62,775 nucleotides of DNA from Fibrobacter sp. (GTDB taxonomy: Bacteria > Fibrobacterota > Chitinivibrionia > Chitinivibrionales > Chitinispirillaceae): assembly GCA_012515615.1 (NCBI GenBank), contig JAAYYB010000333.1:1-62775 (forward strand). The letters run 5' to 3'. The notes below the pieces were generated by a model. The model did not search any database and was not told the origin of the DNA. It saw only the letters and a program-made list of their open reading frames with translations. Position numbers and translations under genes: made by a program. Positions 16,360 to 25,710 of the stretch are shown piece after piece. Position 1 is the stretch's first letter; the number at the start of each line of letters is the position of its first letter.

Positions 16360-18618
16360 ATGCCAGCATTAGAAAATATCGATCTCTTTGAGCGTCACCG
16401 TGATGAGCTTTTGAAGAAAACCGCTCCTCTGGCCGACAGAATGCGTCCCAGGACACTCGATGAATTTATTGGTCAGGACCACATAATCGGTGATGGGCGG
16501 CTGCTCAGGCGTGCCATCCAGGTTGATCAGCTCTCAAGTCTTATCTTCTATGGTCCTCCCGGAACCGGTAAAACCACACTGGCACGTATAATTGCCAATA
16601 CGACGAAAGCTCAGTTCCTTTCTATTAATGCAGTGCTTGCCGGGGTCAAAGAGATCAGGGAATCGATCGATCTGGCTCAGAACACTCTTGCCCTCTATGG
16701 AAAAAGGACCATCCTTTTTGTCGATGAGGTGCACCGTTTTAACAAGTCTCAGCAGGATGCTCTTCTGCCGCATGTGGAAAACGGGATCCTTATTCTGATT
16801 GGAGCAACTACAGAGAATCCCTATTTCGAGGTCAACAAGGCTCTTGTCTCCAGGTCCCGGGTTTTTCAGCTTCGTACCCTTGATGAAAACGATCTAAAGG
16901 CGGTTATAAAACAGGCCCTTAACGACAAAGAACGTGGTTACGGGAAAATCAATGTGGAGCTCGAGCAGGATGCCTCTGATCATCTTGTAAAGGTTGCCAA
17001 CGGTGATGCCCGGGCGGTGCTTAACGCTCTTGAACTGGCCCTTGAGACAACCCGCCCCTCAGATGATGGTGTGATCAGGATAAACAGGGCAATTGCGGAG
17101 GAATCGATTCAGCAGAGAGCTGTACTGTACGATAAAGACGGCGATGCTCACTATGATACGATATCTGCCTTCATCAAATCGGTCAGGGGATCGGATCCCG
17201 ATGCGGCGCTTTACTGGATGGCAAAGATGGTTTACGCAGGCGAAGACCCCAGGTTCATATTCCGCAGGATGATGATTCTTGCATGTGAAGACGTAGGGAT
17301 GGCTGATCCGCGGGCTCTTGAAGTGGTTCTCAGTGCTGCTCAGGCATTTGACTATGTGGGACTGCCTGAGGGAAGGTATCATCTGGCGCATGCCTGTCTT
17401 TATCTTTCCACCGCACCCAAGAGTAATTCAAGCATGGCTTTTTTCGATGCTCTCAATTTCGTCACTCAGGAGACTTCCGATGATGTGCCGAATCATCTCA
17501 GGGATGCAAGCAGGGACAAAGAGGGATTCGGGCACGGGGCGGGGTATCTTTACCCCCATGCTTACCGGGACCACTGGACCGCACAGCAGTATCTTCCATC
17601 CTCTTTACAGGGGAAAACTTTCTACCAGCCATCGGATCAGGGCTTTGAAAAAGAGATCGGGGAGCAGGTGAACCGTCGCAAAGAGGCACAGCTTGAGGCG
17701 ATGGTCGATCAGGAGAATTCCGGGCCTTTTGACAGTGCCGGAAATGAGCAGGGGCAGACAAAGTGGCTCGAGAGGACTCTGGGCAGCAGGGGAGCTCATC
17801 TTGGGAAAGTGAGAGAACGGGTCCTTGATTCCTGCTCTCTGCAGAGATCAGACCTCGTTCTTGACCTTAACGCCCGCACCGGGTTATTGACTTTTGAAGC
17901 AATGAGAAGAACTCCTGATGGGGGAGTGTGGGCAGTTGCTCATGATCAGAAAGCGTTTTCGACTCTCACTGCCATGGCAGATCGATTTGATACTCTGTCA
18001 AGACCTCAAATAGTTTCAGCAGACTGGGAGAACTTTGATTCTGCTCTTAAAAAAGCAGCTGGAAAGAGTGTCCGGTTTGACTGCATTGTGGGGAGGTCGG
18101 TGCTGGCCAGGACTGCAGATAAAAAAGAGCTGTTCGGGCGCATCGTTAAGCTGCTTGGGAAAAACGGGAGACTGGCTGTTGCGGAGACCGTTCCCTCGGA
18201 GGGGCAGAGAATATCGGAGCTGGCGGATTTATCGGATCTGGACAAATCCATAACAGACAAGTTTCTGGAATGTGAAAATGAAATTTTCAGTGATAAAGAT
18301 GATCCAATGATGAACTGGACTGCGGATACGCTTAAAGAAGAACTCAGTTGTATAGCTGGAATCGAACTCCAGATCAACTCCTCAGTAGACCGTCAGACAA
18401 GAAGGCTTAAGGCGCAGGATATCGATTACTGGTTCAGAAAGACATCTGAAGGGGAGAGGAAATCTCTCGGTGAGAGGCTCTGTCGTTTACTTTCAGAAAG
18501 TGAGATCGAGCTTCTGAAAAAAAGACTTCACAGGTGCTTTGACAATAGGGAAGTAAACTGGAAAGTTTCGGATGCCTTAATAAACGGCAGAAGTAAATCC
18601 GCAAGATCTGAGAAATAA
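16360..18618 (+). CDS. rarA: RarA/MgsA-type AAA+ ATPase fused to a C-terminal methyltransferase-like domain
   Basis: 752 residues, against about 440 for ordinary RarA. Residues 1-445 are a full RarA, a clamp-loader-like AAA+ protein acting at stalled replication forks: MRPRTLDEFIGQDHIIG, Walker A GPPGTGKTT with K71, Walker B ILFVDEVHRFNKSQQDALLP, sensor GATTENPYFEVN, and the C-terminal oligomerization region ending near YLPSSLQGKTFYQPSDQGFE. Residues ~460-752 resemble a class I SAM methyltransferase, with motif-I-like DLVLDLNARTGLLTFEA (about 496-512), VWAVAHD as the next strand, and KLLGKNGRLAVAETV. The canonical GxGxG is degenerate (LNARTG), so activity is uncertain. The domains read through in one frame without a break. 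The start lacks a clear Shine-Dalgarno. Confidence 0.9.
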   Translation: MPALENIDLFERHRDELLKKTAPLADRMRPRTLDEFIGQDHIIGDGRLLRRAIQVDQLSSLIFYGPPGTGKTTLARIIANTTKAQFLSINAVLAGVKEIRESIDLAQNTLALYGKRTILFVDEVHRFNKSQQDALLPHVENGILILIGATTENPYFEVNKALVSRSRVFQLRTLDENDLKAVIKQALNDKERGYGKINVELEQDASDHLVKVANGDARAVLNALELALETTRPSDDGVIRINRAIAEESIQQRAVLYDKDGDAHYDTISAFIKSVRGSDPDAALYWMAKMVYAGEDPRFIFRRMMILACEDVGMADPRALEVVLSAAQAFDYVGLPEGRYHLAHACLYLSTAPKSNSSMAFFDALNFVTQETSDDVPNHLRDASRDKEGFGHGAGYLYPHAYRDHWTAQQYLPSSLQGKTFYQPSDQGFEKEIGEQVNRRKEAQLEAMVDQENSGPFDSAGNEQGQTKWLERTLGSRGAHLGKVRERVLDSCSLQRSDLVLDLNARTGLLTFEAMRRTPDGGVWAVAHDQKAFSTLTAMADRFDTLSRPQIVSADWENFDSALKKAAGKSVRFDCIVGRSVLARTADKKELFGRIVKLLGKNGRLAVAETVPSEGQRISELADLSDLDKSITDKFLECENEIFSDKDDPMMNWTADTLKEELSCIAGIELQINSSVDRQTRRLKAQDIDYWFRKTSEGERKSLGERLCRLLSESEIELLKKRLHRCFDNREVNWKVSDALINGRSKSARSEK

Positions 18619-18637
18619 ATTCCTCTTCCAGTCTTAC

Positions 18638-18785
18638 GCACCGAAGGTGCATAATTCTATAGCCCGGGGCAACGCCCCGGGTATTTGAGAAGTAAGAACA
18701 TGCAGCCCTGAAAGGGCGCGACACATGGTTGCATATGTAAGGTTTGAGTAAACAGGATACTTCTTGTTACGCCCTTTCAGGGCTG
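18638..18785. repeat. Cluster of palindromes between convergent rarA and macB
   Basis: Three nested hairpins: GCACC-GAA-GGTGC (18638-18650); a perfect CCCGGGGC-AAC-GCCCCGGG (18663-18681); and a long-range pair in which the 16-mer starting CAGCCCTGAAAG (18703-18718) is repeated exactly inverted at 18770-18785. No T-run follows, so a classical terminator is unlikely, although the stems could end both convergent transcripts. Such arrangements resemble REP/BIME elements. Confidence 0.7.
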
Positions 18786-18900
18786 TGAATTTCATGTGTT
18801 TTGACATACCAAAAAACTTATTGGCTGCTAAATTTATCAATATGAGAACCACGCTGAAAAATGATTAGGACACCCTCTGCACGCTTTATATTCCCAATCC

Positions 18901-20118
18901 TTACTCATATCTCAACGCATCAATCGGGTTCATCATCGATGCCTTCCTGGCGGGATAGAATCCGAAGAAAACTCCTACTATCCCGGAGAACGCAAAAGCC
19001 AGTGCAATAGTCGAGGACACTATTACTGTCCGTAAACCGATAAAAGTTGTAGCCGCCCAGGCAAGCGTAAAGGCGACAATTACACCGATCAGTCCGCCAA
19101 GAACACTCAGCACAACCGATTCCACCAGGAACTGAAGCAGAATGTCGGAGCTTTTTGCCCCGATCGCCATCCGTATCCCGATCTCACGTGTCCTTTCGGT
19201 TACAGAGACCAGCATAATATTCATAATGCCAATTCCGCCAACTATAAGGGAAACGCCTGCGATGGCTCCCAGAAGCATAGTCATAATTCCGGTCATCTCT
19301 GTCGCCCGGTCCATCATCTCGGTCTGATTATGAATAGAAAAGTCGTTTTCCTCATGGGGCTGAAGCTTGTGGCTTTCCCGCAGCAGGGTTTCGATCTGCG
19401 CCTGCGCTTCACTTTGAAATGCCAGGTCAGTGACACTTGCCATTATCTGATTGATCCATCGTGATCCCGAAAGCCGGTTAAGCACAGTAGTAACAGGCGC
19501 CAGCACGATATCATCCTGGTCCTGACCCATGGCATTCTGTCCCTTGGACTCAAGTACGCCGGCTACGGTAAAAGGAATATTCCTGATTCTTATTTTTTCC
19601 CCTACCGGATCCTGATCTCCAAAAAGCTCTTTGGCGACAGCACTTCCAAGCAGTGCTTTCTTTGCGGATGTACGGATATCGCGTTCTGTAAATTCTTCCC
19701 CTCTCTGAAGTTTCCATTCACGGATAATTAGAAAAGATGGATCAACACCCATGACACTTGACTGCCAGTTGCCGTATGAGGAAACGATCTGACCGCTTGA
19801 TCTGACTACTGCTGAAACCTGCGAAAGGTAGGTACTCTCTTTTTTGAGTTTTTCAGTATCTTCGAGTGTAAGAGTTCTTCGGCTGCCGGCTCCCATGTTT
19901 CGTCCGCCGGTAGAGGCGCCCCCCGGCCAGATCATCACCATGTTTGTTCCCATCGAGGAGATTTGCTCTTCTATCTGAACCTGTGCCCCTTTCCCTACTG
20001 CCACCATGTCAACAACCGAGGCCACTCCGATAATTATCCCAAGCATTGTCAGAAGAGAACGCATCCGGTTGCGGAGAATACTCATTGATGCTGTTTTGAA
20101 AAGTCTTGTCAGTTCCAT
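18901..20118 (-). CDS. macB: MacB-type ABC transporter permease
   Basis: 405 residues with the FtsX/MacB topology: an N-terminal transmembrane helix (MRSLLTMLGIIIGVASVV), a large periplasmic domain (about 45-280), and three C-terminal helices (LLGAIAGVSLIVGGIGIMNIM, LVESVVLSVLGGLIGVIV, and the last near IALAFAFSGIVGVFFGF). ERTREIGIRMAIGAK is the family's cytoplasmic coupling signature. ATPase and permease are separate proteins here, whereas E. coli MacB is a single chain. The gene is last in the minus-strand tolC-macA-ATPase-permease operon and overlaps the ATPase by ten bases. Likely substrates are periplasmic molecules pushed through TolC. A Gly-rich stretch (GGASTGGRNMGAGS) sits in the periplasmic domain. 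Confidence 0.93.
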   Translation of the reverse strand: MELTRLFKTASMSILRNRMRSLLTMLGIIIGVASVVDMVAVGKGAQVQIEEQISSMGTNMVMIWPGGASTGGRNMGAGSRRTLTLEDTEKLKKESTYLSQVSAVVRSSGQIVSSYGNWQSSVMGVDPSFLIIREWKLQRGEEFTERDIRTSAKKALLGSAVAKELFGDQDPVGEKIRIRNIPFTVAGVLESKGQNAMGQDQDDIVLAPVTTVLNRLSGSRWINQIMASVTDLAFQSEAQAQIETLLRESHKLQPHEENDFSIHNQTEMMDRATEMTGIMTMLLGAIAGVSLIVGGIGIMNIMLVSVTERTREIGIRMAIGAKSSDILLQFLVESVVLSVLGGLIGVIVAFTLAWAATTFIGLRTVIVSSTIALAFAFSGIVGVFFGFYPARKASMMNPIDALRYE

Positions 20119-20855
20119 TGCTGCCCCTCCGATGCTGTAAGGGCATCCAGATCAGTTCGTGCGTTGCGGGGGTTATCGATCCGTTCATCGCTTATGACCA
20201 GTCCATCGCGCATACGGATTATCCTTTTTGTGTAAAGGGCGATATCCGGTTCATGAGTGACCAGGATAACGGTTTTTCCCTGTTGGTTAAGCTCCTGGAA
20301 AAGGGCCATGATCTCAATTGAAGTATGTGAATCAAGCGCCCCTGTCGGCTCATCGGCCAGAAGAAGTTCCGGTTCATTTACAAGTGCACGTGCTATGGCT
20401 ACCCGCTGCTGCTGACCGCCGGAGAGCTGGTTTGGAACATGGTTCAGGCGTGTCCCCAGTCCCACCTTTTCCAGTGCCGCGACCGCTCTTCTGCGGGCCT
20501 CCTGTGATGAGACGCCGTGGCGATAGTGGACTGGAAGCTCCACATTTTCCAGTGTGGTTGTTCTGGGTATAAGGTTGAAACTCTGGAAAACAAATCCGAT
20601 ATGGCGGTTGCGGATAGATGCAAGGGCTTTTCGGTCAAGTGTTCCCGGTTCATTTGCCAGAAGAGAATATCTGCCTGAGCTTGGTACGTCAAGGCATCCG
20701 ATTATATTCATCAGAGTCGACTTTCCTGATCCCGATGCCCCCATAATGGACACGAATTCGCCATTGTCTATCGACAATGTGACTCCCCGGAGCGCCTCAA
20801 CTTTTACATCACCCATGAGGTAGGTTTTTCTTAAGTCCTCTATGGTTACAACCAT
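20109..20855 (-). CDS. ABC transporter ATP-binding protein of the MacB/LolD group
   Basis: 248 residues. Walker A GASGSGKSTLMNIIG (near residue 40), Q-loop FVFQSFNLIP, signature LSGGQQQRVAIARALV, Walker B LLLADEPTGALD and the His-loop VTHEPD are all intact. Sequence and size match the LolD/MacB/FtsE family that powers mechanotransmission rather than direct transmembrane passage. Four bases separate it from macA, and its end overlaps the permease start, so translation is coupled. It should energize the permease at 18901 in a MacAB-TolC complex. Confidence 0.95.
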   Translation of the reverse strand: MVVTIEDLRKTYLMGDVKVEALRGVTLSIDNGEFVSIMGASGSGKSTLMNIIGCLDVPSSGRYSLLANEPGTLDRKALASIRNRHIGFVFQSFNLIPRTTTLENVELPVHYRHGVSSQEARRRAVAALEKVGLGTRLNHVPNQLSGGQQQRVAIARALVNEPELLLADEPTGALDSHTSIEIMALFQELNQQGKTVILVTHEPDIALYTKRIIRMRDGLVISDERIDNPRNARTDLDALTASEGQQWN

Positions 20856-20859
20856 GGCC

Positions 20860-22116
20860 CTACCTCCTGCGCATATTGGGCTGTGGGAGAATTGAAACCG
20901 ATTTTTTGGAATTCTGCTGAGTTTCAGTTTTCAATCCGGTTATAACAAGCGCACCCTCTGTAGCTTTTTCATTTCTGGTGCTGACAATCTCTGTTCTGGA
21001 ACCATCCGATGCGCCTGTCTGTACAAATGCAGGCTCTATAGATCCATTCTCAAGCATGAGCCAGATCATCGCTCTGTTTGCTTTTCTCGGTCCTGGCTCT
21101 CCCTGCCCCCCCTGGCCTCCCATACGTGGCCTTCCGGCCTCTGCGCCACTCTTTTCACCTGGCTTTTCCTGATTGTTTTTTCTCATCTGGGCAAGTATCT
21201 TTTCCGGCGGAGTGAACCTTAATGCAGCTGAGGGGACAAGTAATACATTCTCAAGCCGCTTTTCGATAAATTCCAGATTCGCGGTCATCCCGGGCAGTAG
21301 CAGCCCTTCAGGATTCTGCGCATTTATTACCACTGTATATGTAACAACATTCTGGATCACTTCCGGCTGAAGTCTTATCTGATTGACTTTACCTGTAAAT
21401 GTCTTTTCGGAATGGGCCTGAACAGTAAATCTGACATCCTGCCCGGTTTTAATATTCCCGATATCACTCTCATCAACACTGGCCAGAATCTCCATGTTGC
21501 TGAGATTCTCCGCAATTACAAACAAAACAGGGGCGGAAAGACTGGCAGATACTGTCTGCCCTACTTCAACATTCCTGCTTATAACCATCCCGGAGATAGG
21601 GGAGCGGATAGTGGCATATCCCAGGTTTATTCTGGCTTTGTTTACCGATGCCTGGGAGATTTCCAGTGCTGCTTTTTGTGAAAGGTAATCTGTTTTTACT
21701 TTCGCAAATTCCTGATCAGAGAGAAATTTCTTTTCGTGCAGCGGCTTGCACCTTTCATACTCCGCCTCAGCCTGTTCGTAAAGAGCTCTGGCGCGTGACA
21801 GAGATGCTTTGGCTTCTTCAAGGGCGCTGGAGAGAAATGTCCTGTCAAGCTCTGCGATAATCTGATCCTTTTTGACAGTTTCATTGAAGTCTGTATAAAC
21901 TCCGGAGATGGTACCGGAAACCTGTGTTCCAACTTCTACAGAACCCACTGGATTGAGAGTCCCGGTGCTTGTTATGGTGCTCTCCAGGGTTCCTCTTTCA
22001 ATTTTTTTTGTTTCATACGAATACGATACCGTTTTTCCTTTAACGGCAAAAAACCATCCTGCTGCGGAAGCAATAAGCACTGCAGCAAGAGCAGTAAAGA
22101 GTAATTTCTTTTTCAT
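20860..22116 (-). CDS. macA: MacA-like periplasmic adaptor (HlyD/RND membrane-fusion family)
   Basis: 418 residues. The N-terminal membrane anchor (about 5-25) is followed by ERGTLESTITSTGTLNPVGSVEVGTQVSGTI, the lipoyl-half signature of MacA, then a coiled-coil hairpin (about 95-165), the second lipoyl half (SPISGMVISRNVEVGQTV) and beta-barrel domains. It links the inner-membrane MacB complex to TolC. A low-complexity Gly/Arg/Pro-rich insertion (about residues 315-345, including RPRMGGQGGQGEPGPRK) interrupts the membrane-proximal domain; similar inserts are seen in some environmental MacA homologues. It overlaps the tolC-like gene by four bases. Confidence 0.93.
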   Translation of the reverse strand: MKKKLLFTALAAVLIASAAGWFFAVKGKTVSYSYETKKIERGTLESTITSTGTLNPVGSVEVGTQVSGTISGVYTDFNETVKKDQIIAELDRTFLSSALEEAKASLSRARALYEQAEAEYERCKPLHEKKFLSDQEFAKVKTDYLSQKAALEISQASVNKARINLGYATIRSPISGMVISRNVEVGQTVSASLSAPVLFVIAENLSNMEILASVDESDIGNIKTGQDVRFTVQAHSEKTFTGKVNQIRLQPEVIQNVVTYTVVINAQNPEGLLLPGMTANLEFIEKRLENVLLVPSAALRFTPPEKILAQMRKNNQEKPGEKSGAEAGRPRMGGQGGQGEPGPRKANRAMIWLMLENGSIEPAFVQTGASDGSRTEIVSTRNEKATEGALVITGLKTETQQNSKKSVSILPQPNMRRR

Positions 22117-23456
22117 CTGACAGTTCCTTTTTCCGGCTCGTTTTCAGAGCCGATAATTGTGGTGATGCGACCACTTTTATGAAGAATGTTAAGATACGAA
22201 TCGACAACCTGAAGCTGTGCCTCGACCTGTGAAAGACGTGCCTCAAGATACTGTGAGTTTACCGATGATACTTCGGTGAGTGTTGCCGCTCCGGCAGCAT
22301 AGCGCTCCTTTACAGCTTCGAGGGACTGCTGTGCTGATGTCAGTCGGTCATTTACGACTCCGGTCTGAAGCCGTGCGGATCTCCAGTCAAGCATTGCCCT
22401 CTGAAATGCCAGCGCCGCATCACGGCTTAACTGCTCGAGTCTGAGCTGCTCTGACTGCAAATCAATCTCTGCCCGTGTAACAGATGTAGAGCGCTGAAAT
22501 CTGTCAAATATGGGAAATGAAAGCGAAACCCCGACTCTTCCATCCGGACCGCCGATCTCGCGGTCAGTCGATGAGAGGGTTTTATCAACCGATACACCTG
22601 CGGATACCCCGAGTGAAGGGAGATTTGCAAGCTGCGCGCCACGCAAACTTTCTTTTGCCGCCAGAACTGATTTCTTCTGGGCCTCGATACTGGATATTTC
22701 AAATATTTCCTGAGGGTCAGCCTGGGTAAATGAAGAATCACTGTTAATGTTTTCTGATAAATTCCAGACTTCATCTTCATTGAAAGAGATCTCCCGTGTG
22801 AACGGTATTCCCAGAAGCGAGTACAATTCCATGCGGGCAAGATCACGGGCATGCTGTGCCCTTAACACTCTTGACTGTGCCTCTGAAAGAAATGTTTTCT
22901 GCTGAAGAACATCTGAAATTGATTTCCTTCCACTCTGGTAAAATGCCTCTACCTGTTCGAGCTGAGTTTTCTGGTACTCCAGATTGGCATCCTCGACTTC
23001 TATTGATGAACTTGTTGAGACAATATTAAGGAATAGTTGTGCTGCGCGAAGAAGAATATCATCACGGGTCTGCTGCTCGGATGCCTCTGCTGCCTCTTTG
23101 CCAAGAATCGTGGAATTGCGGTCGTAAAAAGTCTTTGCAGAGAGACTGTAACTGAGGCTTATCCCTGCATCGGCAGTGGCAGGTGGAGAGAAATCATCTC
23201 TAAAAGGAATTCTTTTGCTCGTTGATGCGCTGGCGGAAAGGGATGGAAGAAGACTTCCGTTTGCCTGCCTTGCGGAGGCGATTCGCGAAAGGGTTTGATT
23301 CTGTGAGAGGTGTATGCTTATGCTGCTGTCTGCGGCTATCTTGAGCACATCAGTAAAGCTTAACGAGGTATTTGTTTCCCCGGAGATCGTCTGCCAACAA
23401 ATGGCTATCATCACCGCTGCAAGGCAGCTTCTTTTTCTCAACATATGGTACTCCAT
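22113..23456 (-). CDS. TolC-family outer-membrane efflux protein
   Basis: Up to 447 residues. The better start may be the ATG at 23444, which has GGAG six bases upstream and leaves MLRKRSCLAAVMIAICW as the signal peptide. Two internally similar halves of long helices are evident (TRDDILLRAAQLFLNIVS, LEYQKTQLEQVEAFYQSGR, and in the second half RLEQLSRDAALAFQRAMLDW, LEAVKERYAAGAATLTEV), the hallmark of OEP/TolC trimers. The Y/F-xxG-x-x-(S/T)-L-x-E/D-type motifs are kept. It is the first gene of the minus-strand efflux operon and supplies the outer-membrane channel for MacAB. Confidence 0.92.
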   Translation of the reverse strand: MEYHMLRKRSCLAAVMIAICWQTISGETNTSLSFTDVLKIAADSSISIHLSQNQTLSRIASARQANGSLLPSLSASASTSKRIPFRDDFSPPATADAGISLSYSLSAKTFYDRNSTILGKEAAEASEQQTRDDILLRAAQLFLNIVSTSSSIEVEDANLEYQKTQLEQVEAFYQSGRKSISDVLQQKTFLSEAQSRVLRAQHARDLARMELYSLLGIPFTREISFNEDEVWNLSENINSDSSFTQADPQEIFEISSIEAQKKSVLAAKESLRGAQLANLPSLGVSAGVSVDKTLSSTDREIGGPDGRVGVSLSFPIFDRFQRSTSVTRAEIDLQSEQLRLEQLSRDAALAFQRAMLDWRSARLQTGVVNDRLTSAQQSLEAVKERYAAGAATLTEVSSVNSQYLEARLSQVEAQLQVVDSYLNILHKSGRITTIIGSENEPEKGTVR

Positions 23457-23644
23457 AATGGTGGAGATCTAATATACTTCTATATTTCGTTTCAGGATCG
23501 TGAATTGTTCAATAGTTAGATATTGTGAGCGGGGAGAATATTACAAATTTTGAATATTTCTGTATAAGTCATGAAAACGGCAGGAATCTCTGCGCTGAAA
23601 GAAATGCTTCATCCTGCAAATTAAACTATAGAGAGGGTTTAATT

Positions 23645-24082
23645 TTATTTTTCAAGCACAAATGTCACCGGCCCGTCGTTCACCAGCTCTACTTCCATCA
23701 TGGCGCCGAATACACCTGTTTCCACTTTGCGGAGATGAGTTTTCAGACGGTTTACAAAATAAGTGTAAAGCCGGTTGCCTTTTTCCGGCGGGGCGGCATC
23801 GATGAAACTTGGCCTGCGTCCTTTACTGCAATCTCCAAGCAGAGTGAATTGGGAGATCACAAGGGCTTCACCGTCTATGTCTTTCAATGATAGATTCATT
23901 TTTCCATCCTGGTCGGGGAAAATGCGCAAATCTGCGCATTTTTGAGCCAGGAAGTCCGCTTTCTCAGGGGTGTCATCTTTGTGCACACCCAGAAGAAGCA
24001 TTATTCCTCTATTGATGCTGCCGACAATCGAGCCGTTTACTTTTACACTGGAGCGGGAGACTCTTTGAAGCACTATCTTCAT
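23645..24082 (-). CDS. dtd: D-aminoacyl-tRNA deacylase
   Basis: 145 residues, normal length. It hydrolyses D-amino acids (and glycine) mischarged on tRNA. The two active-site signatures are SQFTLLGD (near 78-85) and the C-terminal [10 protein letters not shown], carrying the cross-subunit Gly-Pro motif of the dimer. [17 protein letters not shown] and [13 protein letters not shown] are typical of the N-terminus. The gene lies two bases downstream of a small outer-membrane protein gene with the same orientation, so both probably share a promoter in the 24705-24942 region. Confidence 0.97.
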   Translation of the reverse strand: MKIVLQRVSRSSVKVNGSIVGSINRGIMLLLGVHKDDTPEKADFLAQKCADLRIFPDQDGKMNLSLKDIDGEALVISQFTLLGDCSKGRRPSFIDAAPPEKGNRLYTYFVNRLKTHLRKVETGVFGAMMEVELVNDGPVTFVLEK

Positions 24083-24083
24083 A

Positions 24084-24704
24084 TCAAAAGATTGCCCGGA
24101 AACCAGCCCTTATGCCAACACCGCGCATGTCTTTAATAACGAGGCCCTTTTCATTATCGTCCTTGGGAACCCTTGAAGGTTTGGACCACTGATACTCTAC
24201 CCCGATCAATATCGCCGCATCCTCTCCCATATTGTACATGGCATCAGCCGCAACTTTTCCTGTCACACCTATATACCACTCATTCTCGGTTTGAAGGTTA
24301 CCTTCGAGGTCCGATGAATCGTGGGAGAAATACACCGTGTTGAATCCAACCTGCCCTGTGATCGCTGGATAAATCAGAAGGTCAGGAAATGGGGTCAGGG
24401 TTACAAATCCGAAGAGAGGAAAAGAGAGCATCCTTTTTTTATCCTCTATAAGGAGGGCATTTTCTGATGATTCCCTCTCTTTTGAAAGGACGTTCCACAT
24501 GAAATCAACCCCTGCGCCAAAACAGATCTTGCGGTCCACGATGTAGCCGTTCTGAAAAGAGGCGCTCCATGCCGTGGATTTCTCGTTATCAAGAAGATCC
24601 TGGGGCCAGACAGGGCCGATTTTCATTGTAAGTGCCTGCTCTGCAAACACATTAGCGAATAGTGATAATGCCACGATGATAAAAGCTGATTTTTTTAAGC
24701 TCAT
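24084..24704 (-). CDS. Small predicted outer-membrane beta-barrel protein
   Basis: 206 residues. A signal peptide (residues 1-21, ending in NVFA) precedes alternating hydrophobic/polar strands such as [30 protein letters not shown] and [17 protein letters not shown], and the protein ends in an aromatic residue ([11 protein letters not shown]), as outer-membrane barrels do. An eight- to ten-strand barrel is plausible by length. No family is recognised. It is followed immediately by dtd, an unrelated function, so shared transcription need not mean shared role. Confidence 0.7.
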   Translation of the reverse strand: MSLKKSAFIIVALSLFANVFAEQALTMKIGPVWPQDLLDNEKSTAWSASFQNGYIVDRKICFGAGVDFMWNVLSKERESSENALLIEDKKRMLSFPLFGFVTLTPFPDLLIYPAITGQVGFNTVYFSHDSSDLEGNLQTENEWYIGVTGKVAADAMYNMGEDAAILIGVEYQWSKPSRVPKDDNEKGLVIKDMRGVGIRAGFRAIF

Positions 24705-24818
24705 TAGTTTCTCCAGGGAATCCAGAACAGATTAAAATAGCTGTTTGTCAAACTCCTCGACAAATTATGAAGCTCAGGATTGTTCCATTTTTCAAATTCA
24801 GGCAGGATGCTTCAATAT

Positions 24819-24834
24819 GATTGTACAAACAATC
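24819..24834. promoter_or_regulatory. Possible operator palindrome in the divergent promoter region
   Basis: GATTGT-ACAA-ACAATC, a perfect 6-base inverted repeat with a 4-base spacer, lies between the divergently transcribed outer-membrane protein (24704, minus) and lipoprotein (24943, plus) genes. Position and symmetry suit a dimeric regulator, but there is no second copy in the window to support it. Confidence 0.3.
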
Positions 24835-24942
24835 GTACTCTCAATCAAGTGGATAATGCGTACCCACAAGTAGTATTTTGCTTTTGAGCGGATTATTACT
24901 GCTGAAGTGTCTATTTAATCGCACAGATCCAGGGAGCGTTTT

Positions 24943-25710
24943 ATGAATTACCGGTCTTTTGGCGTCGTGATACTGACAGCTTTTCTTTTGGGTGGGTGCT
25001 ATACCCAGCTTTCATCACTTGATTCCTTTGATGAGACCCAGGGGAACACTCCAGAGGTTTCCGACAGCGCTGCTGCAGATAATGACGGCAGAGTAGATAC
25101 CGTGGTAGTACGGGACCGGGAAACATGTATCTGGGAAAGAAATCTTTTAGGCTATCCTCAACTGAGATGTTACAAATCTAACTATCACAGGGACTGGTTT
25201 TACTACACCCGCTCTCCATGGTGGTACAGAAACGATCCATACTGGTATGATTACAACCGCTGTCCCAGGTACTATTTCTATGACCGGGATTGTGGCTGCT
25301 GCAGATATTACAATGGAAGTTTCTATCCCTACAACCGGGGAAGTTCAGGTGGAAGCTCGACTACGATTACTCCAGGAGCCTCGCCGCGCGATCGTTCCAG
25401 GGGGCTTCCCTCCGGGTCCGCAACCGAAACCACGCCTGAAGAACAGTTGAAAAAGTCAGGTGAAACTGTACCGGTAGAAGGGAATTTGAATAAACCAGTG
25501 GCCCCCAGAACCAGGACCAGAAGCACTGGTGTACCTGGCTCTGGAGCAACAAAAGTAGAACCTCCGGCAAAAGAGCCGCAGAAGAAAGTCGTTTCAGATG
25601 TTCCTGTACAAAGGGTGATTGATGAGGAAAAGGCACAAGCTCCCCAGCCTGCTTCTGATACCGTTAATTCACCCTCCAAAGTCAGAAGAAGAAATTCGAG
25701 GAGTTGGTAA
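24943..25710 (+). CDS. Tyr-rich lipoprotein of unknown function
   Basis: 255 residues. The signal peptide ends in a lipobox LLGGC (Cys at 19). Residues ~60-130 are strikingly rich in Tyr, Trp, Arg and Asp (RSPWWYRNDPYWYDYNR, CPRYYFYDRDCGCCRYYNG), with a local cluster of Cys. Residues 130-255 are a low-complexity Pro/Thr/Ser/Lys/Arg tail, probably disordered. No known domain is recognised. The stop codon directly abuts the start of the FadL-like porin gene, so the two are co-translated and likely act together at the outer membrane. An exposed, possibly wall- or glycan-binding lipoprotein is a guess. Confidence 0.75.
   Translation: MNYRSFGVVILTAFLLGGCYTQLSSLDSFDETQGNTPEVSDSAAADNDGRVDTVVVRDRETCIWERNLLGYPQLRCYKSNYHRDWFYYTRSPWWYRNDPYWYDYNRCPRYYFYDRDCGCCRYYNGSFYPYNRGSSGGSSTTITPGASPRDRSRGLPSGSATETTPEEQLKKSGETVPVEGNLNKPVAPRTRTRSTGVPGSGATKVEPPAKEPQKKVVSDVPVQRVIDEEKAQAPQPASDTVNSPSKVRRRNSRSW

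Noticed and set aside
18006..18377. Minus-strand frame opposite the RarA C-terminal domain
   Set aside because: Shadow frame: the plus-strand domain continues without interruption and has fold-like features.
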